Source: Bradyrhizobium sp. 1
GTDB lineage: Bacteria; Pseudomonadota; Alphaproteobacteria; Rhizobiales; Xanthobacteraceae
Assembly (NCBI RefSeq): GCF_023073315.1
Contig: NZ_JADPJH010000018.1
Location: 186,494 to 250,493, forward strand
Direction of reading: 5' to 3'
Length of the DNA: 64,000 nucleotides
Shown: piece by piece, positions 26,715 to 36,477 of the stretch
Numbering within the stretch: position 1 is the stretch's first letter
Layout of the letters: each line of letters opens with the position of its first letter
Program-made: the position numbers and the translations under genes
The notes under the pieces: model-generated
Told to the model about the DNA's origin: nothing
Seen by the model: only the letters and a program-made list of their open reading frames with translations
Database searches by the model: none

Positions 26715-27197
26715 TCAGCGACCGGCCCGGAGTTCCAGGCTCTCGAGGCCGGCCGCGACGTTGAGGCCGACCTGGCCCTGCACGCTGAGCGGCTGGAGCG
26801 CGATCGAATTGTTGGAGCCGCCGATCAGCACGTTGCCGCCGACACCGACGCCGAGCGTGGCGCTGCCCTGCGCGCCCGCGTAACTGCCGGAGAGATCGCC
26901 GGGGCCGAGCCGGTCGACCGGCGCGAACACGCCCCAGGCCAGCGAGGTCTCCTGGGTGATGCCGATGTCGAGGCCGACCTTGCGAATGGTCGCGACGTAG
27001 CGATCCTCCGGCGCGCCGTCGGCACGCAGCACGCAGCCGAGATTGGTCACCGAGCCCACGATGAAGCCGACACTGGCGCCGCCGCGGCATTCGAGCACGC
27101 CGACCCGCACCATCCGCTGCTGCTGAGCGCCGCTGTTTGCGACGGAGACAACGAGGCTGGCCGCGGCGAGCCCGGCGAAGATGAACGAACGGCGCAT
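26715..27197 (-). CDS. DUF992 exported protein
   Basis: A 160-residue exported protein. The signal peptide MRRSFIFAGLAAASLVVSVA is cut near NSGAQ. The mature sequence VRVGVLECRGGASVGFIVGSVTNLGC, then ATIRKVGLDIGITQETSLAWGVFAP, and SGSYAGAQGSATLGVGVGGNVLIGGS are the DUF992 blocks, ending LESLELR. The two Cys (in LECRG and NLGC) could form a disulfide. Family function is unknown; proteins of this type are usual in Bradyrhizobium and related genera. ATG 27197 is preferred over the frame opening 26 codons earlier because GGAGA lies at correct spacing. It stands alone between the EF-G-like gene and the aspartate aminotransferase terminator. Confidence 0.85.
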   Translation of the reverse strand: MRRSFIFAGLAAASLVVSVANSGAQQQRMVRVGVLECRGGASVGFIVGSVTNLGCVLRADGAPEDRYVATIRKVGLDIGITQETSLAWGVFAPVDRLGPGDLSGSYAGAQGSATLGVGVGGNVLIGGSNNSIALQPLSVQGQVGLNVAAGLESLELRAGR

Positions 27198-27301
27198 GAA
27201 TGTCTCCGGCGATGAATGTGATGCGAGCAGAGAGGGCGCCCTACCCGTGACGCGCGACGGTCTATGCCACAACATTCCCGGGCGTGCCAGATTGCGCCAG
27301 C

Positions 27302-27332
27302 AATAAAAAAGGCCCGCGCGAAGCGGGCCTTT
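27302..27332 (-). terminator. Rho-independent terminator of aspartate aminotransferase
   Basis: Stem GGCCCGC (27311-27317) with GCGGGCC (27323-27329), extended by AAA/TTT, then six T residues on the minus strand. It is 24 bases past the stop. Confidence 0.88.
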
Positions 27333-27356
27333 CCAATTTGCACTGTCGCGACAGAC

Positions 27357-29101
<1,745 letters not shown>

Positions 29102-29752
29102 ATGTACAAGCTCTATTCGATGCAGCGCTCCGGCAACAGCTACAAGGTCCGCCTTGCGCTGGCCCTGTTGAACGTGCCTTACGAAGCCGTTGAGGTGGAC
29201 ATTCTGCGCGGCGAAAGCCGCACGCCGGACTTCCTGTCCAAGAACCCGTCGGGCCAGGTGCCGCTGCTCGAGGTCGGCGCCGATCGCTTTCTCGCCGAGT
29301 CCAATGCGATCCTCTGGTACGTCGCGGTCGGCACGCCGCTCGCGCCGGAGAACCGCATCGATCGCGCCGAGGCGCTGCAATGGATGTTCTTTGAGCAGCA
29401 CGCGCTCGAGCCGAACATTGGCGCCGCCTATTTCTGGCTGTCGCTGGTCAAGGGCGGCCGCGACCTGCAGACCCACGCGCTGGAGGACTGGATGGAGCGC
29501 GGCTACGGCGCGCTCCAGGTGATGGAGAACCACCTCAAGACCAATTCCTATTTCGCCGCCCGCCAGCTCACGGTCGCCGACATCGCGCTGTACGGCTATA
29601 CCCACGTCGCCGACCGCTGCGACTTCGACCTCCAGGCCTTCCCGGCGATCCGGGACTGGCTGAAGCGCGTGGAAGCAGCACCGGGCTTCGTGGCGATGGA
29701 CTGGCGGCCGGTCGAGGTCGATGACCCCGCCAGCATCGCGGCGGGCGCCTGA
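29102..29752 (+). CDS. Glutathione S-transferase family protein
   Basis: A 216-residue GST. The N-terminal thioredoxin fold begins MYKLYSMQRSGNSYKVRLAL, with cis-Pro in SGQVPLLEVGADRFLAESNAIL; the SNAI motif contacts glutathione. The C-terminal helical domain contains VADIALYGYTHVAD, the common N-capping motif of GST helix alpha6. Ser at the Ser-Gly-Asn active site suggests a serine-type, Theta/Nu-like bacterial enzyme. Substrate is unknown. No clear ribosome site lies in front of ATG 29102, and no longer frame is better. It is alone in its unit, divergent from the aminotransferase. Confidence 0.88.
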   Translation: MYKLYSMQRSGNSYKVRLALALLNVPYEAVEVDILRGESRTPDFLSKNPSGQVPLLEVGADRFLAESNAILWYVAVGTPLAPENRIDRAEALQWMFFEQHALEPNIGAAYFWLSLVKGGRDLQTHALEDWMERGYGALQVMENHLKTNSYFAARQLTVADIALYGYTHVADRCDFDLQAFPAIRDWLKRVEAAPGFVAMDWRPVEVDDPASIAAGA

Positions 29753-29906
29753 ATGCGGGCCGGCGTTAAGAAATAACGGGCATAGCGTTAACCTTTGCCG
29801 TAATCCCGCCATTTTCACCGTCGGAGCCGCCGCAATATTGCCGGCTGAAACGGTGAAATTGCAGGACGTCGCGGGTGATTCGCTCGCACGTTGAAGGATT
29901 TAGACC

Positions 29907-30083
29907 ATGATTCGGGCGTCCGGCACGGCAGGCTTTCAGGGCCCAACCGATACCGTTTCGTCTTCCCGGCTGACCCATGCGGTCGCGGCTTCGCTCGCCA
30001 TCGCCGCGATCTCGCTGTGCCTGATCGTCACCCTGACGGTGCTGTCGACCAAGGCGACCATGGCAATGGGCCTGCCAGTCTGA
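29907..30083 (+). CDS. Small membrane protein, 58 residues
   Basis: A short gene missed by length cut-offs. From ATG 29907, with GAAGGA 8 bases before it, to TGA 30081-30083. The product has a polar N terminus (MIRASGTAGFQGPTDTVSSS), then one hydrophobic helix (about residues 25-46: HAVAASLAIAAISLCLIVTL) and a short tail ending MGLPV. The topology suggests a single-pass inner-membrane protein. I do not know a function; many such mini membrane proteins occur in Bradyrhizobium. It is followed by another of the same type at 30157, which could be cotranscribed. Confidence 0.6.
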   Translation: MIRASGTAGFQGPTDTVSSSRLTHAVAASLAIAAISLCLIVTLTVLSTKATMAMGLPV

Positions 30084-30156
30084 TCCCCGTTTCATTCTGG
30101 ACCTGCCTTCAAGGTGCCGCGCGGCTCGCGCCAACCGGCATCGCGATGGGACGTCG

Positions 30157-30315
30157 ATGAAATCACCTGTGGTCATCGTTGCAATCGCCCTGACTGCGGC
30201 CATCCTGGTCGCGGCCTCGCTGTTGATTTTCACCGGCATGCGCAAGAGCTCGGGGACCTCGACGCTGAACGCGCCCGCGTTGCAGCAACACCTCAGGCAC
30301 GTGCACTTGGTCTAA
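30157..30315 (+). CDS. Small membrane protein, 52 residues
   Basis: From ATG 30157 to TAA 30313-30315. The product starts MKSPVVIVAIALTAAILVAA, a hydrophobic helix covering about residues 4-26, followed by FTGMRKSS and a polar tail rich in Gln, His and Leu. Positive residues after the helix suggest the C terminus lies in the cytosol. Only a weak GGGACG ribosome site is in front. It follows the 29907 gene by 73 bases on the same strand. A longer frame that starts before it belongs to an upstream extension of the 30444 gene in another phase. Function is unknown. Confidence 0.5.
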   Translation: MKSPVVIVAIALTAAILVAASLLIFTGMRKSSGTSTLNAPALQQHLRHVHLV

Positions 30316-30443
30316 AATCATCCGAAAGCTTTGCACGGCGAGCCAAGCGCGCCTTAAGCGTTCCACGCGAATTCGCACTGCAACAGAGCAACGATCAGTC
30401 AGTGTTGCGGCCTTTCCTCGTTCAGGGAGGAACGAGACAGCCC

Positions 30444-31250
30444 ATGCGGTTCGGATGGCGTGCGATCTGCGGTCCGGTTCTGACGGTAGCGACCCTGTTG
30501 CTGGCGATCTTGCTCGATCGCTTTGTTCCCGTCCCCTCGCCTGCGCCACTGTTCGTCTGCATCGTGGCGCTTGCCGGCGCATTGTCGGGTTTCAGCGCCG
30601 CGCAGATCACCGCGGGCCTCGCGGTGATCTGCGCGGCGCTGTTCTTTCTCAACCGTGGTGTTCCTTTTGCGCCTGCAGACCTGGTGCAGCTCGGCCTGCT
30701 GGCTGCAACAGCGGCTGGCACCGCAGCGATCACCGGCCTGATGCGCGAACGGCTGCTCGACACCTTCGCCGCCGAGCGCCGGAGCCACGCCATCGCCGCG
30801 CGGCTGTCGGCTGCGCTCGACCAGGTCGACATCGGCATCGTGCTGCTCGATGCCGAGACCCGCGCCGAATTCATCAACCGCGCCTTCCGCGACTATTTTG
30901 CGCTGCCGGATGAGATCGCCGACGGCAAGCCGCCCTTCGTCGCGCTGATGTATCACGGCCGCGACACCGGCGCGTTCGAACTGCCGGAAGACGAGCTCGG
31001 CACCTTCATCGCGCAGCGCATGGAGATGGTGCGGATCGGCGATGCCACGCCGATCAACATCAGCTTGCGCAGCGGCGAGGTGCTGCGCTTCGTCTGCGCC
31101 GTGCTGCCCGACGGCGGCCGCATGCTGAGCTATACGCCGGTGACCGACCTCGTCCGCCACACCGACGCGCCCGCGCGCGCCGACTACTACCGCTCGCTGC
31201 GCGATCCCGCGAGCCGCAAGCTGATCCGGTATCTGCGCGTTGCGGAGTAG
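30444..31250 (+). CDS. Membrane-anchored PAS-domain protein
   Basis: A 268-residue protein. The first about 100 residues contain three hydrophobic helices (GPVLTVATLLLAILLDRFV, PLFVCIVALAGALSGFSA, ITAGLAVICAALFFLNRG), similar in layout to the DUF4118 sensor part of KdpD-type kinases. A PAS domain follows (about 115-235: ARLSAALDQVDIGIVLLDAE, then AEFINRAFRDYFALPDEIA). There is no kinase, GGDEF, EAL or HTH domain, so the PAS would have to signal to a partner. The frame extends 110 codons upstream, but ATG 30444 is the first with a plausible site (GGAGG, 13 bases). Ligand is unknown; PAS domains may bind heme, flavin or small molecules. Confidence 0.75.
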   Translation: MRFGWRAICGPVLTVATLLLAILLDRFVPVPSPAPLFVCIVALAGALSGFSAAQITAGLAVICAALFFLNRGVPFAPADLVQLGLLAATAAGTAAITGLMRERLLDTFAAERRSHAIAARLSAALDQVDIGIVLLDAETRAEFINRAFRDYFALPDEIADGKPPFVALMYHGRDTGAFELPEDELGTFIAQRMEMVRIGDATPINISLRSGEVLRFVCAVLPDGGRMLSYTPVTDLVRHTDAPARADYYRSLRDPASRKLIRYLRVAE

Positions 31251-31315
31251 GCCCGATTGATCAGCACGCCCATCATCACGTATGAAGGACGCCTCATCGA
31301 TCGCGGGAATTTCAG

Positions 31316-31771
31316 ATGTCGCTCACCATTCGCTCCGTCATCAAGCAGGACTACGAACAATGGCTGCCGCTGTGGGACGGCTACAACGCGTTCTACGGCC
31401 GCTCGGGCCCGACTGCGCTCGCACCCGAGATCACGAAGCTGACGTGGCAGCGCTTTTTCGACGCCTACGAACCGGTGCACGGGTTGGTCGCCGAGAGCGA
31501 CGGCAAGCTGCTCGGCATGACGAACTATCTGTTCCATCGCAGCACCACCGCGATCGAGCCGTCCTGCTATCTGCAGGATTTGTTCACGAGCGAGGCCGCC
31601 CGCGGCAAGGGTGTCGGCTCGGCGCTGATCCACGGCGTCTACGAGCGCGCAAAGTCCGCGGGATCGCCGCGCGTCTACTGGCAGACGCACGAGACCAACA
31701 TCACGGCCCAGAGCCTCTACGACAAGGTCGCGGAACGCTCGGGCTTCATCGTCTATCGCAAGATCTTCTGA
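31316..31771 (+). CDS. GNAT family N-acetyltransferase
   Basis: A 151-residue acetyl-CoA dependent acetyltransferase. The start LTIRSVIKQDYEQWLPLWDGYNAFYG is typical of the diamine/amino acid type GNATs. The acetyl-CoA loop is SEAARGKGVGSALIHGVY (about 97-114), followed by RVYWQTHETNITAQSLYDKV, where Asn and Tyr are usual active-site elements. Substrate is unknown; the similarity is strongest in character to small-amine or amino-acid acetyltransferases. The ribosome site before ATG 31316 is weak (CGGGAA). It stands 65 bases after the PAS gene, same strand. A terminator hairpin lies about 115 bases after its stop, possibly belonging to a separate transcript. Confidence 0.88.
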   Translation: MSLTIRSVIKQDYEQWLPLWDGYNAFYGRSGPTALAPEITKLTWQRFFDAYEPVHGLVAESDGKLLGMTNYLFHRSTTAIEPSCYLQDLFTSEAARGKGVGSALIHGVYERAKSAGSPRVYWQTHETNITAQSLYDKVAERSGFIVYRKIF

Positions 31772-31886
31772 TCCGGCGGCCTCGGGACCTGTGGATAACT
31801 CTGCCTGTCATCGGCGCGTAACACACCGGGATTAAGTTGCAGCTGCGTCTGATCAGGCCCCCCGTCACCGATCAAGCGCTCCAAGC

Positions 31887-31929
31887 GGTCCCCGTCAGTC
31901 GCCGCGTCTGACAGGGGCCGCATTTTTTT
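31887..31929 (+). terminator. Strong terminator, possibly of a small RNA
   Basis: 12-bp arms GGTCCCCGTCAG (31887-31898) and CTGACAGGGGCC (31908-31919), with one mismatch and one G-U pair, then CATTTTTTT. It is 115 bases beyond the GNAT stop. The C-rich segment GGCCCCCCG upstream (31856-31864) suggests it could end a small regulatory RNA rather than the GNAT mRNA. Confidence 0.65.
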
Positions 31930-32031
31930 GTCTGCCGTTTATCGCAGCATGGCAGCAACGCGGCTGGCGTATTGCCGCAACGTTGCACCGCGGTCACAAT
32001 GGGCCGCTGCTTTCTCCTGACAGGACCTCTC

Positions 32032-32973
32032 ATGGAAATTCGTAATCTCGGCGCCTCCGGCCTGCGCGTGTCTGCGGTCGGGCTCGGCTGCAATAATTTC
32101 GGCCAGCGCATCGACCTTGAAGCATCGCGCAAGGTGATCCATCGCGCGCTCGATCTCGGCATCACGCTGTTCGACACCGCCGACATCTATTCGAACATGG
32201 GCGGCTCGGAAAACGTGCTCGGTGCCGTGCTGGGCGATCGCCGCAAGGACATCGTGCTGGCGACGAAATATTCCAAGCCGATGGCGGAGGACGGCACCAA
32301 GCAGGGCGCCTCGCGCCGCTACATCTTTGACGCCGTGGAAGCGAGCCTGAAGCGGCTGAAGACCGATTACATCGATCTCTACCAGCAGCACGACTATGAC
32401 CCGCTGACGCCGATCGAGGAGAGCCTGCGCGCGCTCGACGATCTCGTCCGGCAGGGCAAGGTCCGCTACATCGGCAATTCGAACTTTCCGGCCTGGCGCA
32501 TCGCCGAAGCCGAGTACGCCGCGCGTGCGATGAATGTCAGCCGCTTCGTCTCCTGCCAGGACGAATATTCCCTCGTCGTGCGCGACATCGAGAAGGACCT
32601 GCTGCCGGCCGCCGCGGAATACAAGCTCGGCCTGTTGCCGTTCTTCCCGCTCGCCAGCGGACTTCTCACCGGCAAGTACAAAAAGGGTGAGGCCGCGCCC
32701 GGCGACACCCGCTTCGGCCAGACTCAGCGACTGCGCGACCGCTACGTCACGCCGCGCAACGAGGACATCGTCGAGAAGCTCCAGGCCTTCGCCAAGGCAC
32801 GCGGGCACTCGATGCTCGAACTCGCCTTCTCCTGGCTCGCCGCGCGCCCGCAGGTGTCGAGCGTGATTGCGGGGGCCACCCGCGCCGAGCAGATCGAGCA
32901 GAACGTCAAGGCGATCGCCTGGAAGCTGAGCGCGGAGGATCTCGCCGAGATCGACAAGATCACGCTGGGCTGA
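32032..32973 (+). CDS. Aldo/keto reductase
   Basis: A 313-residue NADPH-dependent oxidoreductase of the AKR family. The TIM-barrel start is MEIRNLGASGLRVSAVGLG. The catalytic Asp-Tyr-Lys-His set is visible as FDTADIYSNMGGSE (Asp and Tyr), VLATKYS (Lys) and LYQQHDYD (His). The C-terminal GATRAEQIEQNVKAIAWKLS is the cofactor-binding end. Substrates of this bacterial branch are aldehydes and ketones, not predictable here. The frame starts 20 codons earlier; ATG 32032 gives the family N terminus, with AGGA upstream. It converges with the heme monooxygenase-like gene, with two bases between the stops. Confidence 0.9.
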   Translation: MEIRNLGASGLRVSAVGLGCNNFGQRIDLEASRKVIHRALDLGITLFDTADIYSNMGGSENVLGAVLGDRRKDIVLATKYSKPMAEDGTKQGASRRYIFDAVEASLKRLKTDYIDLYQQHDYDPLTPIEESLRALDDLVRQGKVRYIGNSNFPAWRIAEAEYAARAMNVSRFVSCQDEYSLVVRDIEKDLLPAAAEYKLGLLPFFPLASGLLTGKYKKGEAAPGDTRFGQTQRLRDRYVTPRNEDIVEKLQAFAKARGHSMLELAFSWLAARPQVSSVIAGATRAEQIEQNVKAIAWKLSAEDLAEIDKITLG

Positions 32974-32975
32974 CG

Positions 32976-33299
32976 CTACTTCGCGCCGCCGCCAACGGTC
33001 TGGATCACCTCGAAGCCTTCAAATTGCGGATGGCCGAGATAGGACGGCTTGTGATCCCCGGCCCGCGCATGCGCCGCGCGGAATGCATCGGATTTGGTCC
33101 AGGCCTCGAACGTCGCATAGTTCGCCCAGATCGTGTGCGAGGCATACAGCGTGTGGTCCTCGAGCTCGGGGCCGCGCAGCAGATGGAATTCGACGAAGCC
33201 CGGCACCTTGTCCAGATGCGTGTCACGCGAAAGCCAGACCTGCTCGAAGGCGGCCTCGGAGCCCTTGGCGACGCGGAAGCGGTTCATGGCGATGTACAT
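32976..33299 (-). CDS. Heme-degrading monooxygenase-like (ABM/IsdG-type) protein
   Basis: A 107-residue ferredoxin-like fold protein. The opening MYIAMNRFRVAKGSEAAFEQVW and the run FHLLRGPELEDHTLYASHTIW followed by FEAWTKSDAFRAAH match IsdG/HmuQ-type heme monooxygenases, where Asn6, Trp near 67 and His near 76 surround heme. HmuQ and HmuD of Bradyrhizobium degrade heme to biliverdin and iron. All three residues appear present here. The gene is not next to heme-uptake genes, so it could be an accessory copy, or another antibiotic-biosynthesis-monooxygenase-type protein. It converges with the aldo/keto reductase, and the DUF1501 gene lies upstream on the same strand. Confidence 0.75.
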   Translation of the reverse strand: MYIAMNRFRVAKGSEAAFEQVWLSRDTHLDKVPGFVEFHLLRGPELEDHTLYASHTIWANYATFEAWTKSDAFRAAHARAGDHKPSYLGHPQFEGFEVIQTVGGGAK

Positions 33300-33332
33300 G
33301 CGGATGGTCTCCTGATGCTCAGCTCATCATGT

Positions 33333-33375
33333 CGTCATTCCGGGACGCGCCGCAAGGCGCAGGCCAGGAATGACG
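33333..33375. repeat. Short palindromic intergenic repeat (family E)
   Basis: Arms CGTCATTCC (33333-33341) and GGAATGACG (33367-33375) enclose an inner GCGCC/GGCGC hairpin. It begins one base beyond the stop codon of the minus-strand DUF1501 gene and may shield its mRNA 3' end. Confidence 0.7.
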
Positions 33376-33376
33376 G

Positions 33377-34594
33377 CTAAGCCACCAGCCCCTTCATCGG
33401 CCGTGCGCTCGCGCTGTCCGGGAACACCGTCTCCGCCAGCACGCGGTCCGAGAGACCGAACTGCCCCTGCAGCACGCCCTTGATCACCGAACGCAGATCT
33501 GTTGTTGGCTTGAGGTCGCGCCCTTCATACAGGTTCGCGAGCTTCAAGCCGGGCCAGTCGGAGATGACGCGGCCGCCTTTCACGGCGCCGCCGGCAAGCA
33601 GCGCGATGGTGCCGGTGCCGTGGTCGGTGCCGTCGGTGCCGTTGATGCGCGCGGTACGGCCGAATTCGGTGGCGACGACGACGACGGTTTCGCGCCAGCG
33701 CGCGCCGAGACCGCTCTCGAATTCGGCGAGCGCGCCGTCGAGGCCGCCGAGCAGGAAGGCGAGCCGCCCGACCGGGCCGCCTTCATTGGCGTGCGTATCC
33801 CAGCCGTCGAAGGCAAGCGCTGCGATGCGCGGACCGTCGTCGGCGGCCATCAGCTTTGCCGCACCACGCGCGACCTGGCGCATCTGCGCAGCCTGATTGC
33901 CGGGCTTCGGCTTCATGTCGTCACCGCTCGCGGCCTTCTCCAACTGGAGACCTTGCGACAGCGCCGAGGCCAGCGCGGGATCGCGGTGACGATAGAGCTC
34001 GACGAGCCGCATCGCGGTGTCGTCATCGGCCTGCGGCAGCGCCACCGGCGCCCAGCCGACCGTCGGCGCGTTGCCGCGCAGCACCAGCGGTGCTGTCGGC
34101 CCCACCGCAAGGCCGCTGGACACGCGATCGCCGCGCGGCAGCGCTTCCAGCGCGCGATTGAGCCAGCCCGATTGCACGCGGCCCGGGCCGGCATAGCCGC
34201 TTTCGAGCACGTCCTGGCCGTCGAAATGCGAGCGGTCGCGATAGGGCGTCGCCACGGCGTGAATCACCGCGGCATGCATGTCGCGGTACATGCGCGCAAA
34301 CTCCGGCATCGCCGGATGCAGCGCGAAGAAGCTGTCGAGCATGAAGGCGGGATGCGCGCCGTCCGACGTCAGCGCGATCGAGCCGTGCAGGCCGGCATAA
34401 TCGGGGTCACCAACCGGCGCGACGGTCGAGAGCCCGTCGAGCGCGCCGCGCAGGATCACGACGATCAATCGCGGATCGCGCCCGTCGGCCGCGCGCGCAA
34501 ACTTCGGCAAATAGGCCCAGGCCGCGAACGATGCGCCGCCGAGCAGCAGGCCGCGGCGCGAGGTGAGGAGCCGGTTCTCGACACAGTCGATCAT
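33377..34594 (-). CDS. DUF1501 protein, Tat-exported
   Basis: A 405-residue protein of the DUF1501 family, distantly related to sulfatase/phosphatase folds. It begins with a twin-arginine signal: TSRRGLLLGGASFAAW, then the mature LIVVILRGALDGLSTVAP. Blocks DRSHFDGQDVLESG, GWLNRALEALP, ALAFDGWDTHANEGG and VVVATEFGRTARINGTDGTDHG are family motifs; the last resembles metal-binding sites of alkaline-phosphatase-type enzymes. It should be periplasmic. Three in-frame ATGs (34600, 34597, 34594) exist; AGGAG has proper six-base spacing only to 34594. The stop of the DUF1800 gene overlaps this start region, so translation is coupled. The pair is widespread and functionally uncharacterised. Confidence 0.85.
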   Translation of the reverse strand: MIDCVENRLLTSRRGLLLGGASFAAWAYLPKFARAADGRDPRLIVVILRGALDGLSTVAPVGDPDYAGLHGSIALTSDGAHPAFMLDSFFALHPAMPEFARMYRDMHAAVIHAVATPYRDRSHFDGQDVLESGYAGPGRVQSGWLNRALEALPRGDRVSSGLAVGPTAPLVLRGNAPTVGWAPVALPQADDDTAMRLVELYRHRDPALASALSQGLQLEKAASGDDMKPKPGNQAAQMRQVARGAAKLMAADDGPRIAALAFDGWDTHANEGGPVGRLAFLLGGLDGALAEFESGLGARWRETVVVVATEFGRTARINGTDGTDHGTGTIALLAGGAVKGGRVISDWPGLKLANLYEGRDLKPTTDLRSVIKGVLQGQFGLSDRVLAETVFPDSASARPMKGLVA

Positions 34595-34596
34595 CA

Positions 34597-36165
34597 TCAT
34601 CTCCTCTGCATTTCCGGCGACATCAGCAACAGCGCCAGCGCCTGCTGGCGCGATTCCGCACGCTCGATGGTTTTGCGCGTTTCGACGGACGCCGCGTCCG
34701 CCGCCACGAATTCCAGCAGGTCGAGCGGATCGATGTTGGGCCCAAGCCGCGCGCCCATTTGCGCGGCGATGTCGAGCCGCAGCTTCATGCCTTCGGGTGC
34801 GGCCCAGGCGGCGCTGCTATCCGGGAACCCGTTGGGACCAGCCGGCGACCACAACGGCTGGCCGAGCAGGTTGAGATTGTTCAGATAGCCGCCGGGATCC
34901 TCCGGCACGCGCGCGAGCAGCCGGCCGCTTGCGACCACGAAATCGTAAGCCGAGCGCATCTTGGTCAGCGGCGCCTTCCACGCCTCGTCGGAGTCGACGA
35001 GCGCGACGGCAAGCGCCTTGAGGTCACCATCGGTCCTGACGAAGGTTTCGCGCAGCCGCGCGACGAGAGAAGGCGGCGGATCGTCGGCGACAAAGTGGCG
35101 GACGAATTTGGTGGCGATGAAGTTCGCGGTCGACGGATGGCGCGCGATGTCGGCGAGCGCGGCCTCACCCTGCGCGAGTCCGGTCGGCTCGTAGGTCTTG
35201 CCGAGCAGCTGTTGCGGACCGGGCTGGTGCGCATTGGCGTTGAACACGAAGGAGCCCGGCGTGCCGAGCCCGCCTTGCCGGCCGGCAAAGGTCCAGCCGG
35301 TGATGATGCGCGCGAGCGAGGTGACGTCCTCCTGCGTGTAACCACCGCCGACGCCCAGCGTATGCAGCTCCATGATCTCGCGCGCGAGATTTTCGTTGAG
35401 CCCGCGCTTGCGGTTCTGGCCTGCGCGCGAGTCCGGACCGAGCGATTGCTGATTGTCCAGGAAGAACAGCATCGCCGGATGCTGCTCGACCGCCTTCACC
35501 ATGTCGGCGAAACGGCCAAGCACGTGCGGGCGGATCGCCTCGCGCTCGAACGCGCCGGCCCAGATCCGCGCCAATTCGCCTTTGCTCGCGGAGATGCAGA
35601 AATGGTTGGACCAGAACACGACCAGGCGCTCGGTGAAGCCGCACTCGACCAGCGCCGCCCGCTGCAACCGCGCCAGCGCCTCGGCGCGGAAAGCTTTTTG
35701 GATGACGTTCAGCGGCTGCGGCGCGGGCTTTGCGGCGGGCGGCGCGGCCATATTCGGCTGCATGGTCTCGGGCTTCGTGGCTGTGTCAGCCGGCTTCGCA
35801 TCAGTCATCTGCCCGGCGATCCCGGTTGCCACCGTATTCAGCGAGAGATTGCGGCGCGGCCCGGGCTTCTGATCGGCCGGCAGTGGCGGCGCTTCCGGCG
35901 GCGTGCCGGCCTTCGCTGTTTCCTTGGCAGCCGCTTCGCGCGCCTGCTTGACCTCGTCCTGATAGGCGAACACGGCTTGTCCAAGCTGCGGCGTCGATTG
36001 CAGGCCTGGTGCCTCCAGCAGCACGCCGTTGGGGCGGGCGAGCTCCGCCTTCACGAAGCCCCGCGGATCGGACGCTGCATTGATGAGATCGCCGGAGGCT
36101 CCGCCGCGGGCCCCGAAACCAAAACGGTTGAGCGCAACGAGGGCGGCTTGCGAATCGCGGGCCAT
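34597..36165 (-). CDS. DUF1800 protein
   Basis: A 522-residue protein of the DUF1800 family. Blocks are ALVALNRFGFGARGG at the N terminus, WSNHFCIS, FERE-AIRPHVLGRF, ENLAREIMELHTLGVGGGYTQEDV, LARIITGWTF and the C-terminal WPFPDSS-like PNGFPDSSAAW. The family occurs next to DUF1501 proteins and is thought to act outside the cytosol, but no biochemical role is established. I see no clear signal peptide after the chosen ATG (36165, preceded by GAAGGA at 8 bases). The 107-codon frame extension upstream runs through other DNA and is unlikely. A Pro/Ala/Lys-rich linker spans about 85-155. The stop overlaps the DUF1501 start region. Confidence 0.85.
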   Translation of the reverse strand: MARDSQAALVALNRFGFGARGGASGDLINAASDPRGFVKAELARPNGVLLEAPGLQSTPQLGQAVFAYQDEVKQAREAAAKETAKAGTPPEAPPLPADQKPGPRRNLSLNTVATGIAGQMTDAKPADTATKPETMQPNMAAPPAAKPAPQPLNVIQKAFRAEALARLQRAALVECGFTERLVVFWSNHFCISASKGELARIWAGAFEREAIRPHVLGRFADMVKAVEQHPAMLFFLDNQQSLGPDSRAGQNRKRGLNENLAREIMELHTLGVGGGYTQEDVTSLARIITGWTFAGRQGGLGTPGSFVFNANAHQPGPQQLLGKTYEPTGLAQGEAALADIARHPSTANFIATKFVRHFVADDPPPSLVARLRETFVRTDGDLKALAVALVDSDEAWKAPLTKMRSAYDFVVASGRLLARVPEDPGGYLNNLNLLGQPLWSPAGPNGFPDSSAAWAAPEGMKLRLDIAAQMGARLGPNIDPLDLLEFVAADAASVETRKTIERAESRQQALALLLMSPEMQRR

Positions 36166-36279
36166 CGATTTGTCCTTCGCTGATTGCGAACCGCTTTGCG
36201 AGTCTCTGCGCGGCGCGTAATATACCGCAGCCACAGATGAACCCGACATGAAAATGACGGCGAAACCTTTGCGTAAATC

Positions 36280-36477
36280 ATGACAATTTCGAAAGAATCC
36301 GCGTCGCCGGAACCGCGCCGCCTCGCCTGCTCCCGCTGCGGCACCGAGTTCGGCTGCGACCTCTCGGGCAATTGCTGGTGCGCGGAGGAAACCGCGCGAC
36401 TGCCGATGCCGGTCAAGGGCGAGGATTGTTTGTGCAGGGAGTGTTTGCGCAAGGCTGCGGCAGAGGCAGTATCGTAG
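36280..36477 (+). CDS. Cysteine-rich CWC-family small protein
   Basis: A 65-residue protein with eight Cys in the order ACSRCGTEFGCDLSGNCWC ... CLCREC, the pattern of the cysteine-rich CWC family, which probably binds zinc or another metal. The family name reflects the CWC motif (here NCWC). The N-terminal tail is polar, the C-terminal tail Ala-rich. Start ATG 36280 has only a weak ribosome site. The last two codons and the stop codon TAG (36475-36477) lie inside the left arm of family B repeat copy B2 (36469-36567), so insertion or spread of the repeat probably replaced the original end of the gene. It lies divergent from the DUF1800 gene. Confidence 0.75.
   Translation: MTISKESASPEPRRLACSRCGTEFGCDLSGNCWCAEETARLPMPVKGEDCLCRECLRKAAAEAVS

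Noticed and set aside
24876..27215. 779-codon open frame on the plus strand across the EF-G-like gene
   Set aside because: Antisense to a complete gene with GTPase motifs; composition (Arg/Gln/His/Ala) shows it is a shadow.
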